A DNA stretch of 64,000 nucleotides from Xanthomonas sp. AM6 (lineage in GTDB: Bacteria; Pseudomonadota; Gammaproteobacteria; Xanthomonadales; Xanthomonadaceae). Positions 20,337 to 31,067 of the stretch are shown here, one piece after another (the first letter of the stretch is position 1; every line of letters begins with the position of its first letter). Below the pieces are notes generated by a model. That model was not told the origin of the DNA. It saw only the letters and a list, made by a program, of their open reading frames with translations, and searched no databases. Position numbers and translations under genes: made by a program. The stretch is from positions 1,576,501 through 1,640,500 of the forward strand of contig NZ_CP106869.1 in assembly GCF_025665335.1 (NCBI RefSeq). The letters are read 5' to 3'.

Positions 20337-20355
20337 ATGCGAATTGTTTGCAATA
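20337..20355 (-). promoter_or_regulatory. Fur-box-like site upstream of the TonB receptor
   Basis: ATGCGAATTGTTTGCAATA shares the pattern ATGnGAATTnnTnGCAAT with the site at 17016. It lies about 148 bases upstream of the receptor start, so iron repression is likely. Confidence 0.5.
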
Positions 20356-20371
20356 CCTTTCGTGGTATTGC
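20350..20371. promoter_or_regulatory. Perfect inverted repeat upstream of the TonB receptor
   Basis: GCAATACC (20350-20357) and GGTATTGC (20364-20371) pair perfectly over a six-base spacer and overlap the end of the Fur-like site. No T run follows, so an operator is more likely than a terminator. The rest of the gap 20190-20479 shows nothing else. Confidence 0.45.
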
Positions 20372-20479
20372 GACGCATGGCGGCACGTGCCGGCATCGCC
20401 GGCAACTGCCGCGCGGGGCTTTCCGCCGTTCATAACGCGCTGAAAAGAAAGGAGATTGTGTCGCCTGGCGCGCGCCCGG

Positions 20480-20812
20480 TCAGTCGCGGTCGTCGCGGGT
20501 CCAGATCCCGCCGTGCTCGGACTTCACCGGGAACTTGGGCACCGGACTGTAGGCCGGTGCGCACAGCGGGCGGCCGTCGCGCACGTCGAAGCGAGCACCG
20601 TGCAGCACGCATTCGATGCTGCCTTCGGCGGCATCGAAGCTGCCGGGGGACAGCTCGTAGTCCTCGTGGCTGCAGCGGTCCTCCAGCGCGTAGTAGGCGC
20701 CGTCGAAGTTGAACACCACGATCGGCGTGGCGGTGACCTCGTCCCAGACCGTGGCGGTCTCGCCCGGCAGCAGCGCGCCGTCGGCGCAGACGAAGGTCCA
20801 GGTCTCGCTCAT
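20480..20812 (-). CDS. Rieske-type [2Fe-2S] ferredoxin
   Basis: The 110-residue protein has one Rieske fold with ligands Cys47 and His49 (CSHEDY) and Cys68 and His71 (CVLHG). It resembles small NirD/biphenyl-dioxygenase-type ferredoxins that pass single electrons. It is the last gene of the SUF-direction group and overlaps the acetyltransferase gene by four bases. A role as electron donor or cluster carrier for SUF is inference. Confidence 0.88.
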   Translation of the reverse strand: MSETWTFVCADGALLPGETATVWDEVTATPIVVFNFDGAYYALEDRCSHEDYELSPGSFDAAEGSIECVLHGARFDVRDGRPLCAPAYSPVPKFPVKSEHGGIWTRDDRD

Positions 20813-21345
20813 GCGGCGCTGCCCAGCGGTTTCTCCAGTACCTCGAAGCGCAGGTCGTCGCGCTTGGGCGCGCCGAAGCGTTCGTCGCCGTAGGGGAAGG
20901 GCTTCTTGATCCCGGTGCGGCGGTAGCCGCGGCGCTCGTAGAACGCGATCAGCTCCTCGCGCACGTCGATCACCGTCATCTGCATCGCCGGCAACCGCCA
21001 TTCCTGCCAGGCGATGCGCTCGGCCTCGGCCAGCACGGTCTTGCCCAGGCCGCCGCCCTGCGCCTGCGGCTGCACCGAGAACATGCCGAAATAGCCGGTG
21101 CCGCCATCGTCGGCGACGTGCGCGCAGGCGATCAGTTCGCCGTCGCGCTCGGCCAGCAGCACCACGCTGCGCGGGCGCAGGATGTCGGCGCGCAACACCT
21201 CGCGGTCGATGCGGTTGCCGTCGAGCAGATCGGCCTCGGTGGTCCAGCCGACGCGGCTGCTGTCCCCACGGTAGGCCGAGGTGACCAGCGCCGCGATGGC
21301 CTCGATGTCGGCGACGGTGGCGGTGCGGAAGGTGAGGGTGTGCAT
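20809..21345 (-). CDS. GNAT family N-acetyltransferase in the SUF group
   Basis: The 178-residue protein has the GNAT acetyl-CoA loop as QAQGGGLGKTVLAEAE and a C-terminal FYERRGYRRTG, the usual end of the fold. Its substrate is unknown. It lies between sufS and the Rieske gene, 102 bases after sufS with a heptad repeat hairpin between, and overlaps the Rieske gene by four bases. Whether it is part of SUF function or only a co-located gene cannot be told. Confidence 0.88.
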   Translation of the reverse strand: MHTLTFRTATVADIEAIAALVTSAYRGDSSRVGWTTEADLLDGNRIDREVLRADILRPRSVVLLAERDGELIACAHVADDGGTGYFGMFSVQPQAQGGGLGKTVLAEAERIAWQEWRLPAMQMTVIDVREELIAFYERRGYRRTGIKKPFPYGDERFGAPKRDDLRFEVLEKPLGSAA

Positions 21346-21369
21346 GGGGCGATTTTAAGCCTGGCGGCC

Positions 21370-21445
21370 GGGATTCGGGAGTGGGGATTCGGGATTGGCC
21401 AAGGCGGCGCTTTTTTACCAATCCCGAATCCCCAATCCCCGCTCC
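21370..21445. repeat. Heptad repeat inverted pair between sufS and the acetyltransferase gene
   Basis: The left arm 21383-21398 (GGGGATTCGGGATTGG) is perfectly complementary to 21418-21433. Further degenerate heptads flank both. The 19-base loop contains six T. The element could form a long hairpin in the operon message. Confidence 0.85.
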
Positions 21446-21447
21446 AA

Positions 21448-22701
21448 TCAGCCGAGCAGCTTACGTACCTTCAGCAACGCCGCCACGAAGCGCTCGATCT
21501 CGGCATGCGTGTTGTAGAACGCCAGCGAGGCGCGGCAGGTGGCGGCGACGCCGTAGAACTGCAGCAGCGGGTGCGCGCAGTGCTGGCCCGAGCGCACCGC
21601 CACGCCTTCCAGGTCGAGCAGGGTGGCCAGGTCGTGCGCGTGTGCGCCCTCGACCAGGAACGACACCACCGCCGCCTTGCCCGGCGCGGTGCCGAAGATG
21701 CGCAGCCCGTCGATCTTGCGCAGTTCCTCGGTGAAGTGCGCCAGCAGTTCGGCCTCGCGCGCTTCCACGTGTTCCAGGCCCAGCGCGCTCAGGTAGTCCA
21801 CCGCCGCGCCCAGGCCGACGAAGCCGGCGATGTTCGGCGTGCCGGCCTCGAACTTGTGCGGCGGCTCGTTGAACACGGTGCCGTCGAAGCTGACTTCCTT
21901 GATCATCTCGCCGCCGCCGATGAACGGCGGCATCGCCTGCAGGTGTTCGCGCCGCGCCCACAGCGCGCCGGTGCCGGTGGGGCCGCACATCTTGTGCCCG
22001 GTGATGGCGTAGAAGTCGCAGCCGATCGCGGCCACGTCCAGGGCGCGGTGCGGCGCGGCCTGCGAGCCGTCGATGACGCTGACGATGCCGCGCTTGCGCG
22101 CCTCGCGGCAGATCTCGCGCACCGGATTGACCGTGCCCAGCACGTTGGAGACGTGGGTCAGCGCCAGCAGCTTCACGTCCGCGGTCATCGCCTTGCGCAG
22201 CGCGTCCAGGTCCAGCGCGCCGTCGGCGGTGATCTCTGCGACCTTGATGGTGGCGCCGGTGCGCTGCGCGACCAGCTGCCACGGCACGATGTTGGCGTGG
22301 TGCTCCATCCGCGACACCAGGATGCTGTCGCCGGCCTTGAGCCGCGGCAGCGCCCACGAATAGGCCACCAGGTTCAGCGCGAAGGTGGTGCCGCTGCACA
22401 GCACCAGTTCATCGGCGCGCACGTTGAGGAAGCGCGCCAGTTTGGCCCGGGCGCCTTCGTAGGCGTCGGTGGCCTCGGTGCCGAGCGCGTGCACCGCGCG
22501 GCTGACGTTGGCGTTGTAGCGCCGGTAGAACTCGTCCAGCGCCGCGATCACCTGCAGCGGCTTCTGCCCGGTGTTGGCGTTGTCGAAATAGATCAGCGGC
22601 TTGCTGTGCACCTGCCGCATCAGCAGCGGGAAATCGCTGCGGATCTTGTCCCAGTCCGGCGCCTGCGCCGGCGCCGCCTCATGCGTGGCCACGCTGCTCA
22701 T
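21448..22701 (-). CDS. sufS: Cysteine desulfurase SufS
   Basis: SufS takes sulfur from L-cysteine with pyridoxal phosphate and passes it to the SUF scaffold. The 417-residue protein has the PLP lysine in ITGHKMCGPTG, the His-rich MEHHANIVPW and the catalytic Cys in RSGQHCAHPLL, as in group II desulfurases. No sufE or sufU is visible in the window, so the sulfur-transfer partner must be elsewhere or absent. The start overlaps sufD by four bases. Confidence 0.96.
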   Translation of the reverse strand: MSSVATHEAAPAQAPDWDKIRSDFPLLMRQVHSKPLIYFDNANTGQKPLQVIAALDEFYRRYNANVSRAVHALGTEATDAYEGARAKLARFLNVRADELVLCSGTTFALNLVAYSWALPRLKAGDSILVSRMEHHANIVPWQLVAQRTGATIKVAEITADGALDLDALRKAMTADVKLLALTHVSNVLGTVNPVREICREARKRGIVSVIDGSQAAPHRALDVAAIGCDFYAITGHKMCGPTGTGALWARREHLQAMPPFIGGGEMIKEVSFDGTVFNEPPHKFEAGTPNIAGFVGLGAAVDYLSALGLEHVEAREAELLAHFTEELRKIDGLRIFGTAPGKAAVVSFLVEGAHAHDLATLLDLEGVAVRSGQHCAHPLLQFYGVAATCRASLAFYNTHAEIERFVAALLKVRKLLG

Positions 22702-23956
22702 GCCACGCCCGCGGCGGCCAGCGCCTGGTCCAGGCGCGTGACCAGGAACTCGGCCAGCGGCGCATCCAGCACGCGCAGCGGTTCGCGGCAGAACGCGGCG
22801 GTCAGCAACTGCTGCGCGCGTTCGCGCGGCAGCCCGCGCGAGCGCAGGTAGAACAGCGCGTTGGCGTCGAGCTGGCCGACGGTGGCGCCGTGCGCGGCCT
22901 TGACCTCGTCGGCGTCGATCACCAGCACCGGCTGGGTGTCGATCTCGGCATCGGCGGACAGCAGCAGGTTCTTGTTGGACAGGTTGGCGTCGCTGCCGTC
23001 GGCGCCGGCGCGGATGTGGATGCCGCCATGGAACACGACCCGGCTGCGCGCCGCGGCAACGCCGCGCCACAGCAGCTCGCAGGCGGTGTCGCGGGCGATG
23101 TGCTCGATGCCCAGGCGGGTGTCGATCTGGCGGCGGCCGTTGCCCAGCAGTACGCCGTTGGCGATGAGCCGCGCGCTGTCGCCTTCCAGGCGCACGTTGA
23201 GCTCGTGCCGCGACAGCGCGCCGCCCAGTTCCAGGTCGATGCGCCGGTACTGCGCGTCGCGCGCCAGCACCGCGTCGGTGCGCAGCAGCGCGGTGACGCC
23301 GGCCGCGTCGGCCTGCACCCGCGCGTGCGCCAGCTGCGCGCCGGCAGCCAGGTGCACGTGCGCCAGGGTGTTGCTCAGGTGCGCGGCGTCGCCGGCGTGC
23401 AGGTGATGCTCGACCAGCGACAGCGACGCGTCCTGGCGCAGTTCGATCAGATGGCGGTGGTGCCAGGCGTGGTCGCCGGCGCCGGCGGTGGACACGAACA
23501 CCAGGTGCAGCGGCACCGCGACCTGCACGCCGGCGTCCACGCGCAGCACGCTGCCTTCGTCGGCCAGCGCCGCGTTGAGTTGCGCGAACACCTCGTCGCT
23601 GCGCTCGAAGCGGCGGCCGAGGAAGCGCATCGCGTCGTCGCCGCTGCGCAGGATCGCGGACAGGCGTTGCAGTTCGACCCCGGCGGGCAGGCCGGCCAGG
23701 TCGGACAGCGCGTCGCTGGCGCGGCCGTTGACGAACACCAGCCGCGGCGCGGGAATGCCGTCGACGATGGCCGCATCCACCGCTGGCGCCGCGTCCGGCG
23801 CGGGGCTGAAGCTGCGCCGCTCCAGCGCGCGCAGCGAGGTGTACTTCCACGCCTCGCTGCGCGGGCCGGGCAGGCCTTCGCGCAGCGCCTGTTCCAGCGG
23901 CGCGCGGCGTGCGCCGTCGCCACGGAAGGCGGCGGCCAGGGAGTCGAGCAGGGCGC

Positions 23957-23960
<4 letters not shown>
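22698..23960 (-). CDS. sufD: Fe-S cluster assembly protein SufD
   Basis: SufD is part of the SufBC2D scaffold that builds Fe-S clusters. The 420-residue protein has the family N-terminal GPRSEAWKYTSLRAL and the C-terminal HGATVGQLDANALFYLRSRG. It overlaps sufC upstream and sufS downstream by four bases each, showing tight coupling. Confidence 0.95.
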
Positions 23961-24724
<764 letters not shown>

Positions 24725-24826
24725 GGGAATTGGGGATCGAGAATGGGGGATAGGTAAAAGCAAGTGCCGCAGTGCGGAAGAATCGGGAAGAGAACCGATT
24801 CCCGATTCTCCATTCCCGATTCCCCG
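24725..24826. repeat. Degenerate heptad repeat pair between sufB and sufC
   Basis: The left arm (about 24726-24753) has GGGGATCGAGAATGGGGG-type units and the right arm (about 24800-24826) has the complementary form around TTCCCGATTCTCC. The units are more diverged than at 21370 or 41710. The element sits inside the SUF operon. Confidence 0.75.
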
Positions 24827-24837
24827 CTCGGTGGGCG

Positions 24838-26280
<1,443 letters not shown>

Positions 26281-26296
26281 GGGGGCTGCCTACAGG

Positions 26297-26755
26297 TCAG
26301 GTGGTCGCGAAACGCACGGCGATCGGGCGCCGTTTGGTTTCGCCGGAAGAGGGAAGCGGGTGCAGCATCTGCGCCAGGGTCACGCCGCGCAGCGCGTCGG
26401 CGACCACGTCGTTGATCAGCCGCCAGTTGGAGCGCACCCCGCATTTCTGCGCGATGCTGCACTGGCTTTCCTGGTGGCTGCATTCGGTGATCGCCAGCGG
26501 GCCTTCCATCGCCTCGACGATCTGGATCAGGGTGATGGCATCGGCCGGCCGCGCCAGCCGGTAACCGCCGTGCACGCCGCGCAGGCCTTCGACCAGTCCG
26601 GCCTGGGCCAGCGGCTTGAGCAGCTTGCTGACGGTGGGCGGCTCCAGCCCGGACTGCTCGGCCAGCTCGGTCGCGCTCAGCACCTCGCCGGGACGTGCGG
26701 CAAGCACGGTCAGCACGACGGTGGCGTAATCGGTCAACTTGGTGACGCGGAGCAT
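26297..26755 (-). CDS. Rrf2/IscR-type SUF regulator
   Basis: The 152-residue protein has an N-terminal winged helix (about 1-70, with SATELAEQSGLEPPTVSKLLKP-type recognition region) and three Cys (92, 99, 105) in the place where IscR binds a [2Fe-2S] cluster. It is known in related genomes as the SUF-system Fe-S assembly regulator. As first gene of the operon it probably senses cluster supply and controls its own transcription. The spacing of Cys supports cluster binding but is not proof. Confidence 0.9.
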   Translation of the reverse strand: MLRVTKLTDYATVVLTVLAARPGEVLSATELAEQSGLEPPTVSKLLKPLAQAGLVEGLRGVHGGYRLARPADAITLIQIVEAMEGPLAITECSHQESQCSIAQKCGVRSNWRLINDVVADALRGVTLAQMLHPLPSSGETKRRPIAVRFATT

Positions 26756-26787
26756 GGGGAAAACGGCCGGATTTCAATGCGGACCGA

Positions 26788-26817
26788 AATTGTACGCTTT
26801 TGCGGCGCCGGCGTCCA
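26788..26817 (-). promoter_or_regulatory. Candidate sigma-70 promoter of the SUF operon
   Basis: On the minus strand TTGGAC (26817-26812) and TACAAT (26793-26788) are 18 bases apart, 33 bases upstream of the regulator ATG. It is the best -35/-10 pair seen in this gap. The Rrf2 protein probably binds around it. Confidence 0.6.
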
Positions 26818-26935
26818 AGCCGTGCGTTCATGTTTCCCTGGCGCCGCCAGCGGCACCGTCGCCGGCCGATCGGCAGGGCTTGGGATCGCCGCCGATGTGC
26901 GCCAGAATCACCGCTTTCCCGTTCCGGACCGCCGC

Positions 26936-27403
26936 ATGCCCCGCAAGATCGCCGCCCGCAAGTCCCGCATCCATGGCAACGGCGTGTTCGCCGTGCTGCC
27001 GCTCAAGAAAGGCGAGCGGGTCATCGAATACAAGGGCCGCCGCCGCACCCATGCCGAAGTGGACCGCGACGAGGCCGGCGACGTCGAGACCGGCCACACC
27101 TTCCTGTTCACCCTCAGCGACGACTACGTGATCGACGCCAACTACGAGGGCAACGACGCGCGCTGGATCAACCACAGCTGCGCGCCGAACTGCGAGGCAG
27201 TGATCGTCGAGGCCGAAGGCGACGACCGCCGCCAGGACAAGGTGGTGATCGAGGCGTTGCGCGACATCAAGCCGGGCGAGGAGCTGACCTACAACTACGG
27301 CATCACCCTGGGCGAGCGGCACACGCCGCGGCTGAAGAAGATCTGGGAATGCCGCTGCGGCGCGAAGAACTGCACCGGCACCATGCTGCAGCCCAAGCGC
27401 TGA
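26936..27403 (+). CDS. SET-domain protein-lysine methyltransferase
   Basis: This 155-residue protein is a minimal SET domain: the start SRIHGNGVFA (10-19), NHSCAPN (79-85) that binds S-adenosylmethionine, the catalytic Tyr in ELTYNYG (116-122), and a post-SET cluster CRCGAKNCTG (Cys139, 141, 146) that would bind zinc. All active-site motifs are intact. SET enzymes are mainly eukaryotic; bacterial ones methylate unknown targets. It is divergent from the SUF operon. Candidate targets include the lysine-rich HU protein at 31.1 kb, but that is speculation. Confidence 0.88.
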   Translation: MPRKIAARKSRIHGNGVFAVLPLKKGERVIEYKGRRRTHAEVDRDEAGDVETGHTFLFTLSDDYVIDANYEGNDARWINHSCAPNCEAVIVEAEGDDRRQDKVVIEALRDIKPGEELTYNYGITLGERHTPRLKKIWECRCGAKNCTGTMLQPKR

Positions 27404-27493
27404 GCGCGCCTGCACGTCGCATCGACGTGCGGTTCACGACGTTGCAACCGCCGCGCTCCTACGGTGACGCTCCCCCATGCACAGGAGTTTCCC

Positions 27494-28039
27494 ATGAGCG
27501 CAGCACCTTCCCTTGCCGGCAAGCACGTCGCGTTCCTGGCCACCGACGGCTTCGAGCAGTCCGAGTTGCAGGAACCCAAGCGCCTGCTGGAATCGTGGGG
27601 CGCGCAGGTCGACGTGATCGCGCCCGGCGACGCGTCCAGCATCCGCGGCTGGAACAAGAAGGACTGGGGCGACAGCGTGCCGGTCGACAAGCGCCTGGAG
27701 CAGGCCGATGCCGGCGCCTACGACGCGCTGGTGCTGCCCGGTGGCGTGATCAATCCGGACAACCTGCGCACCGAGGCCGGCGCGATCCGCTTCATCCAGG
27801 CATTCGCCAGCGCCGGCAAGCCGGTCGCGGCGATCTGCCATGGCCCCTGGCTGCTGGCCGAGAGCGGCTTGGTGCGCGACAAGCAGGTGACCTCGTGGCC
27901 GTCGGTCAAGACCGACCTGAGCAATGCCGGCGGCCGCTGGCAGGACGCCGAGGTGGTGGTGGACGGCAACCTGATCACTAGCCGCAAGCCGGACGACATC
28001 CCGGCGTTCGCGGCGGCGGTGGCCAAGGCGCTGGGCTGA
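27494..28039 (+). CDS. DJ-1/PfpI family protein (type 1 glutamine amidotransferase-like)
   Basis: The 181-residue cytosolic protein belongs to the PfpI/DJ-1 family, with the nucleophile elbow AAICHGPWLL and the partner Glu in DGFEQSELQEP. Members act as deglycases, chaperones or stress proteins. A strong AGGAG at about 27481-27485 fixes the start at 27494 over an in-frame start at 27464. A perfect terminator follows at 28063. Confidence 0.9.
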   Translation: MSAAPSLAGKHVAFLATDGFEQSELQEPKRLLESWGAQVDVIAPGDASSIRGWNKKDWGDSVPVDKRLEQADAGAYDALVLPGGVINPDNLRTEAGAIRFIQAFASAGKPVAAICHGPWLLAESGLVRDKQVTSWPSVKTDLSNAGGRWQDAEVVVDGNLITSRKPDDIPAFAAAVAKALG

Positions 28040-28062
28040 GTCGGCGCAGTCTCCGTAACGGG

Positions 28063-28089
28063 AAACGGCGGCCCGCGGGCCGCCGTTTT
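28063..28089 (+). terminator. Rho-independent terminator after the PfpI-family gene
   Basis: AAACGGCGGCCC (28063-28074) and GGGCCGCCGTTT (28077-28088) are perfect complements, ending in a four-T run (28086-28089). It is 24 bases after the stop codon. Confidence 0.8.
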
Positions 28090-28148
28090 GTATAGAAGGG
28101 CTTCCCCCGGCTGGGGAACGAAACAGCCGGGTCGATCGCCGGGAACGT

Positions 28149-28225
28149 GTCGCGGCTGAAGCCGCTCCTACAGTGCACCAGTTGGCTGGCCGGGCCCCTT
28201 TTGTAGGAGCGGCTTCAGCCGCGAC
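28149..28225. repeat. REP pair (REPIN-like) with GTAG head
   Basis: Two 24-base arms (28149-28172 and 28202-28225) are perfect inverted copies, each with the head TGTAGGAGC and an inner GCGGCT/AGCCGC palindrome, separated by 29 bases. This is the form of REP doublets moved by RAYT transposases. No RAYT gene is in the window. The rest of the gap 28040-28392 shows nothing else. Confidence 0.85.
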
Positions 28226-28392
28226 GGCATCCGAAGTCTGACGCTGTCCGCAACCGATCCGGTTCCGACAGAACTCCCCGCCGATCGTCGCGGCTAGAGC
28301 GCGTGCGCGACGCGTACCGAAACCAGCGTGCAGTTTTTCGCGCCCTGTTCCGCGTCACGCAGCGCCATCGCATCACCTGCAGCCGTGCAGGC

Positions 28393-28989
28393 TCATTGAC
28401 CCGACAGCGCCCCGGCCGGCACCAGCTGGCTGATGTCCTGGTTGAAGTGCACCACCAGCTTGCCGTTCTCCACCGCCGCCGACTGGATCTGCACGTTGCC
28501 CATCACCGCGGCCAGCGCCGGATCCAGTTTGTAGATCGGTTCCTTGCGCGCGTAGTCGTCCAGCCACACGTTGAGCAGCTCGCGGGTGTTGGCGTCGAGC
28601 TTGCCGCCACTGGCGGCCGGGCGGAAATCGTCGATGGTCGGCGCCTGCAGGTGGAAGCCCTGGGTCTGCTGCTCGTAGCGCAGCGCGCTGGTCAGCAGCA
28701 CCGTGCCCAACGGGGTCGGCGCGCCGCCGCCGGTGGCCATGCTCAGGTCGAACTGCATCTTCAGCCGGTCGCCCGGCGGCAGCGACAGCTTGGGGTCGCG
28801 AATGGTCATCTTGACCAAGCCGCCGAGCGCCTTGTGCGTCTGCGGGAAGCTGCCGTCCAGATAATGCTGCACATCGGCGGCGCCGACGCTGACCTGCTTG
28901 CCCTGGATCATGGGCTCGGCGTGCAGTTGCGACGCGGTGGCGAGAATCAGCAGCGCGGCAGCGCGCAGGATCGGCAGGCGAAGCTTCAT
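28393..28989 (-). CDS. DUF1439 exported protein
   Basis: The 198-residue protein has a signal peptide (1-24, ending QLHAEP) and a DUF1439/YceB-like body with VQHYLDGSFP and the C-terminal NGKLVVHFN. YceB proteins are often lipoproteins, but no lipobox Cys is present here. Function is unknown. The ATG at 28989 was chosen because it begins the signal peptide; the open frame upstream is not coding-like. Confidence 0.78.
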   Translation of the reverse strand: MKLRLPILRAAALLILATASQLHAEPMIQGKQVSVGAADVQHYLDGSFPQTHKALGGLVKMTIRDPKLSLPPGDRLKMQFDLSMATGGGAPTPLGTVLLTSALRYEQQTQGFHLQAPTIDDFRPAASGGKLDANTRELLNVWLDDYARKEPIYKLDPALAAVMGNVQIQSAAVENGKLVVHFNQDISQLVPAGALSGQ

Positions 28990-29247
28990 GGTGTGGCGCC
29001 TTGGCGGGATAAGAGGGTCAACATAACCGCAGCGGGTGAATGCGCGATTAGCGAAACGGGGCGGTGGAGGCGGATCGTGCATGCCATGGCGCCGCAGCGG
29101 TCCGCCGCGCGCGGAACACCGTGGGAGATCACGGCAGGCTGCAGCCGTACCCACGCGCGACAATCGCGGCAGACGACACGCGTGGTGCATGGCGTTGCGC
29201 ATCCTCGCCAGCCTGGCGCACGTGCGCAGACGGCGCACGTGCGCAAG

Positions 29248-29550
29248 CTAGGTCGTCACGCTCGGCGCCAGCCGCGCGAGGATCGCGTCCAGCGACGGGC
29301 GCAGCGGCGCCAGCAGCGCCTGCGCCTCGCCGTCGCTGCGCTCGCTCAGCCCGCGCAGCAGTTGGGTACCGACGGTCAGCGCGGCGCGCTCGTCGCCGTG
29401 CAGCCCCGGATGGCGCTGCGCCGCTTCCAGCAGGCGCATCCAGTCCTGCCGGCAGCGGGCCTCGAATTCGATGGTGCAGCGGCCTTGGCATTGCAGCCCG
29501 TCGGCCTCGATCGGCGTGACGGTGATGCGGTAGCGTTGGGAGGCGGTCAT
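29248..29550 (-). CDS. DUF3861 small cytosolic protein
   Basis: The 100-residue protein starts MTASQRYRITVTPIEAD, the usual opening of DUF3861, and has no signal peptide. The C-terminal half (TVGTQLLRGLSERS) is helical. Function is unknown. It stands alone; the 258 bases before the DUF1439 gene show no clear signal. Confidence 0.65.
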   Translation of the reverse strand: MTASQRYRITVTPIEADGLQCQGRCTIEFEARCRQDWMRLLEAAQRHPGLHGDERAALTVGTQLLRGLSERSDGEAQALLAPLRPSLDAILARLAPSVTT

Positions 29551-29653
29551 GGGCGTGCGCAGGGGCGGGTGGTGAACCCAAGATAGGCGCCGACCGCCGC
29601 CGCCACGAGGGGGATGGCCGCGACGCTCTGTTCCAGCGGCTTCCGTGACGGGT

Positions 29654-30214
29654 TCAGCGCGCTGCGCGCAGCAGCGGCAACGGATCGTAGGCGCCGCCTT
29701 CGGCATAGACGCCGTAGTGCAGGTGCGGCGGCGTGCCGCGCGCATTGCCGCTGTCGCCGACGCTGCCGAGCGGGTCGCCGGCCTCGACCAGGTCGCCGAC
29801 CTGCAGGCCTGGCGCCCAGTCCTGCAGGTGCGCGTAGTAATGGCGCTGCCGGGCCGGGCCTAGCACCCAGACCTGGCGCCCGCCCAGGCCGCGGTCGGCG
29901 ACCGCCACCACGATGCCGCGGGTGGCCGACAGCACCGGCGTGCCGCGCTTGGCGAAGATGTCCACGCCGGCATGCTGGCGGTCGCGGCCGCGCGGCGCGC
30001 CGAAGGTGGCGGCGACGCGGCGCGGGTCCACGCCTTGCACCGGCATGTGCAGCGCGGCCGGCGGCGGCTGCCGCGCCAGTTCCCAGCCGACCCGCACGCG
30101 CAGCGCCCACGGCTGCCGCCAGGCCCATGCCAGCGACAACGCGAGACCGGCCAGCACCGCGAGGCGCAACAGCCAGCGGCGCAGCCGCCGCGCCGGCGAG
30201 GGCGCCGCCGTCAT
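29654..30214 (-). CDS. M23 (LytM) family peptidase, membrane-anchored
   Basis: The 186-residue protein has an N-terminal membrane anchor (about 15-33) and one LytM domain. Zinc ligands are in HAGVDIFA (His and Asp) and HLHYGV (second His), so it looks catalytically active on peptidoglycan crosslinks or as an amidase activator. It is preceded by the DUF533 gene with three bases between, so they are probably one transcript. Confidence 0.88.
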   Translation of the reverse strand: MTAAPSPARRLRRWLLRLAVLAGLALSLAWAWRQPWALRVRVGWELARQPPPAALHMPVQGVDPRRVAATFGAPRGRDRQHAGVDIFAKRGTPVLSATRGIVVAVADRGLGGRQVWVLGPARQRHYYAHLQDWAPGLQVGDLVEAGDPLGSVGDSGNARGTPPHLHYGVYAEGGAYDPLPLLRAAR

Positions 30215-30217
30215 CGG

Positions 30218-30916
30218 CTACTGGTCGCCCTGGGCCGCGGCCTGCTGCTGCAGGTGCTGTTTCAAGCCCTCGTCGATGCCGAGCTGGCGCGCCAGCTCGT
30301 CCAGGTAGCTGCGTTCCATGAAGCTCTGCTCGTCGGCGGCGAGCAGGCTGGCCAGGTACATCTCCGAGGCGATTTCCGGGGTCGTCGCGGCCTGCGCCAC
30401 CTCGGCCGGGTCCAGCGGCTTCTCCAGTTCCGCATGCAGCCAGCGCTGCACGTCCTCGTCGCCGTTGAGCCGGGTGAACTCGCCTTCGATCAGTTCGCGT
30501 TCGCGCGTATCGATATGGCCGTCGGCCTTGGCCGCGGCGACCAGCGCGCGCAGGATGGCCTGGCTGTGCTGCTCCACCTCCAGCGGCGGCAGCCGGTCCA
30601 GGGTCTGCGGTTCCGGCGCGGCGGCGCCGAGCTGCTGGCGCTTGTAGTCGCCGTAGGCGCGGTAGGCCATCACCCCGAGCGCGGCCAGGCCGCCGTAGGT
30701 GGCCAGCTTGCGCGTGGTGCGGTTCTTGCCCAGCAGCAGGCCGAGCGCGCCGCCGCTCAGGGCGCCCTTGCCGAAGTCGGCGTTGAGCATGCCGCCGAGG
30801 CCGCCGCCCTTGGCGGAGGCGCCTGCAGCGGCGGGCGTGCCGGTCTTGGCCATGGCCTGGCCGGCGGCGCCCTGCGCCGATTGCAGCAGTTGGTCGAGAA
30901 AGCCCTGTAGCTTCAT
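30218..30916 (-). CDS. DUF533 (YebE/TerB-like) protein
   Basis: The 232-residue protein has a Gly/Ala-rich start with a membrane-like glycine stretch (GKGALSGGALGLLLG and LATYGGLAALGVMAY) and a C-terminal TerB-like helical domain containing AAAKADGHIDTRERELIEG, an acidic metal-binding-like loop. The family is DUF533 (YebE), linked to envelope stress in enterobacteria; function unproven. It is followed closely by the M23 gene. Confidence 0.85.
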   Translation of the reverse strand: MKLQGFLDQLLQSAQGAAGQAMAKTGTPAAAGASAKGGGLGGMLNADFGKGALSGGALGLLLGKNRTTRKLATYGGLAALGVMAYRAYGDYKRQQLGAAAPEPQTLDRLPPLEVEQHSQAILRALVAAAKADGHIDTRERELIEGEFTRLNGDEDVQRWLHAELEKPLDPAEVAQAATTPEIASEMYLASLLAADEQSFMERSYLDELARQLGIDEGLKQHLQQQAAAQGDQ

Positions 30917-31005
30917 GCACGCATTTCCTGTCGATGGGAGGCGCAGGTATAGCGGGCGTCGCCTTAGCGGCCTGTCAATCCCGTTGCCGGCGCCGGCGAG
31001 CGCGC

Positions 31006-31036
31006 AAAAAAAACGAGACGGCGCGGGCCGTCTCGT
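31006..31036 (-). terminator. Rho-independent terminator of the HU gene
   Basis: ACGAGACGGC (31013-31022) and GCCGTCTCGT (31027-31036) pair perfectly over a four-base loop, with an eight-A tract (31006-31013) that becomes a T run in the minus-strand RNA. It lies 31 bases after the HU stop. Confidence 0.88.
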
Positions 31037-31067
31037 CGGTGTGCTTGCCTGGATCAGGCGTCGCTGC

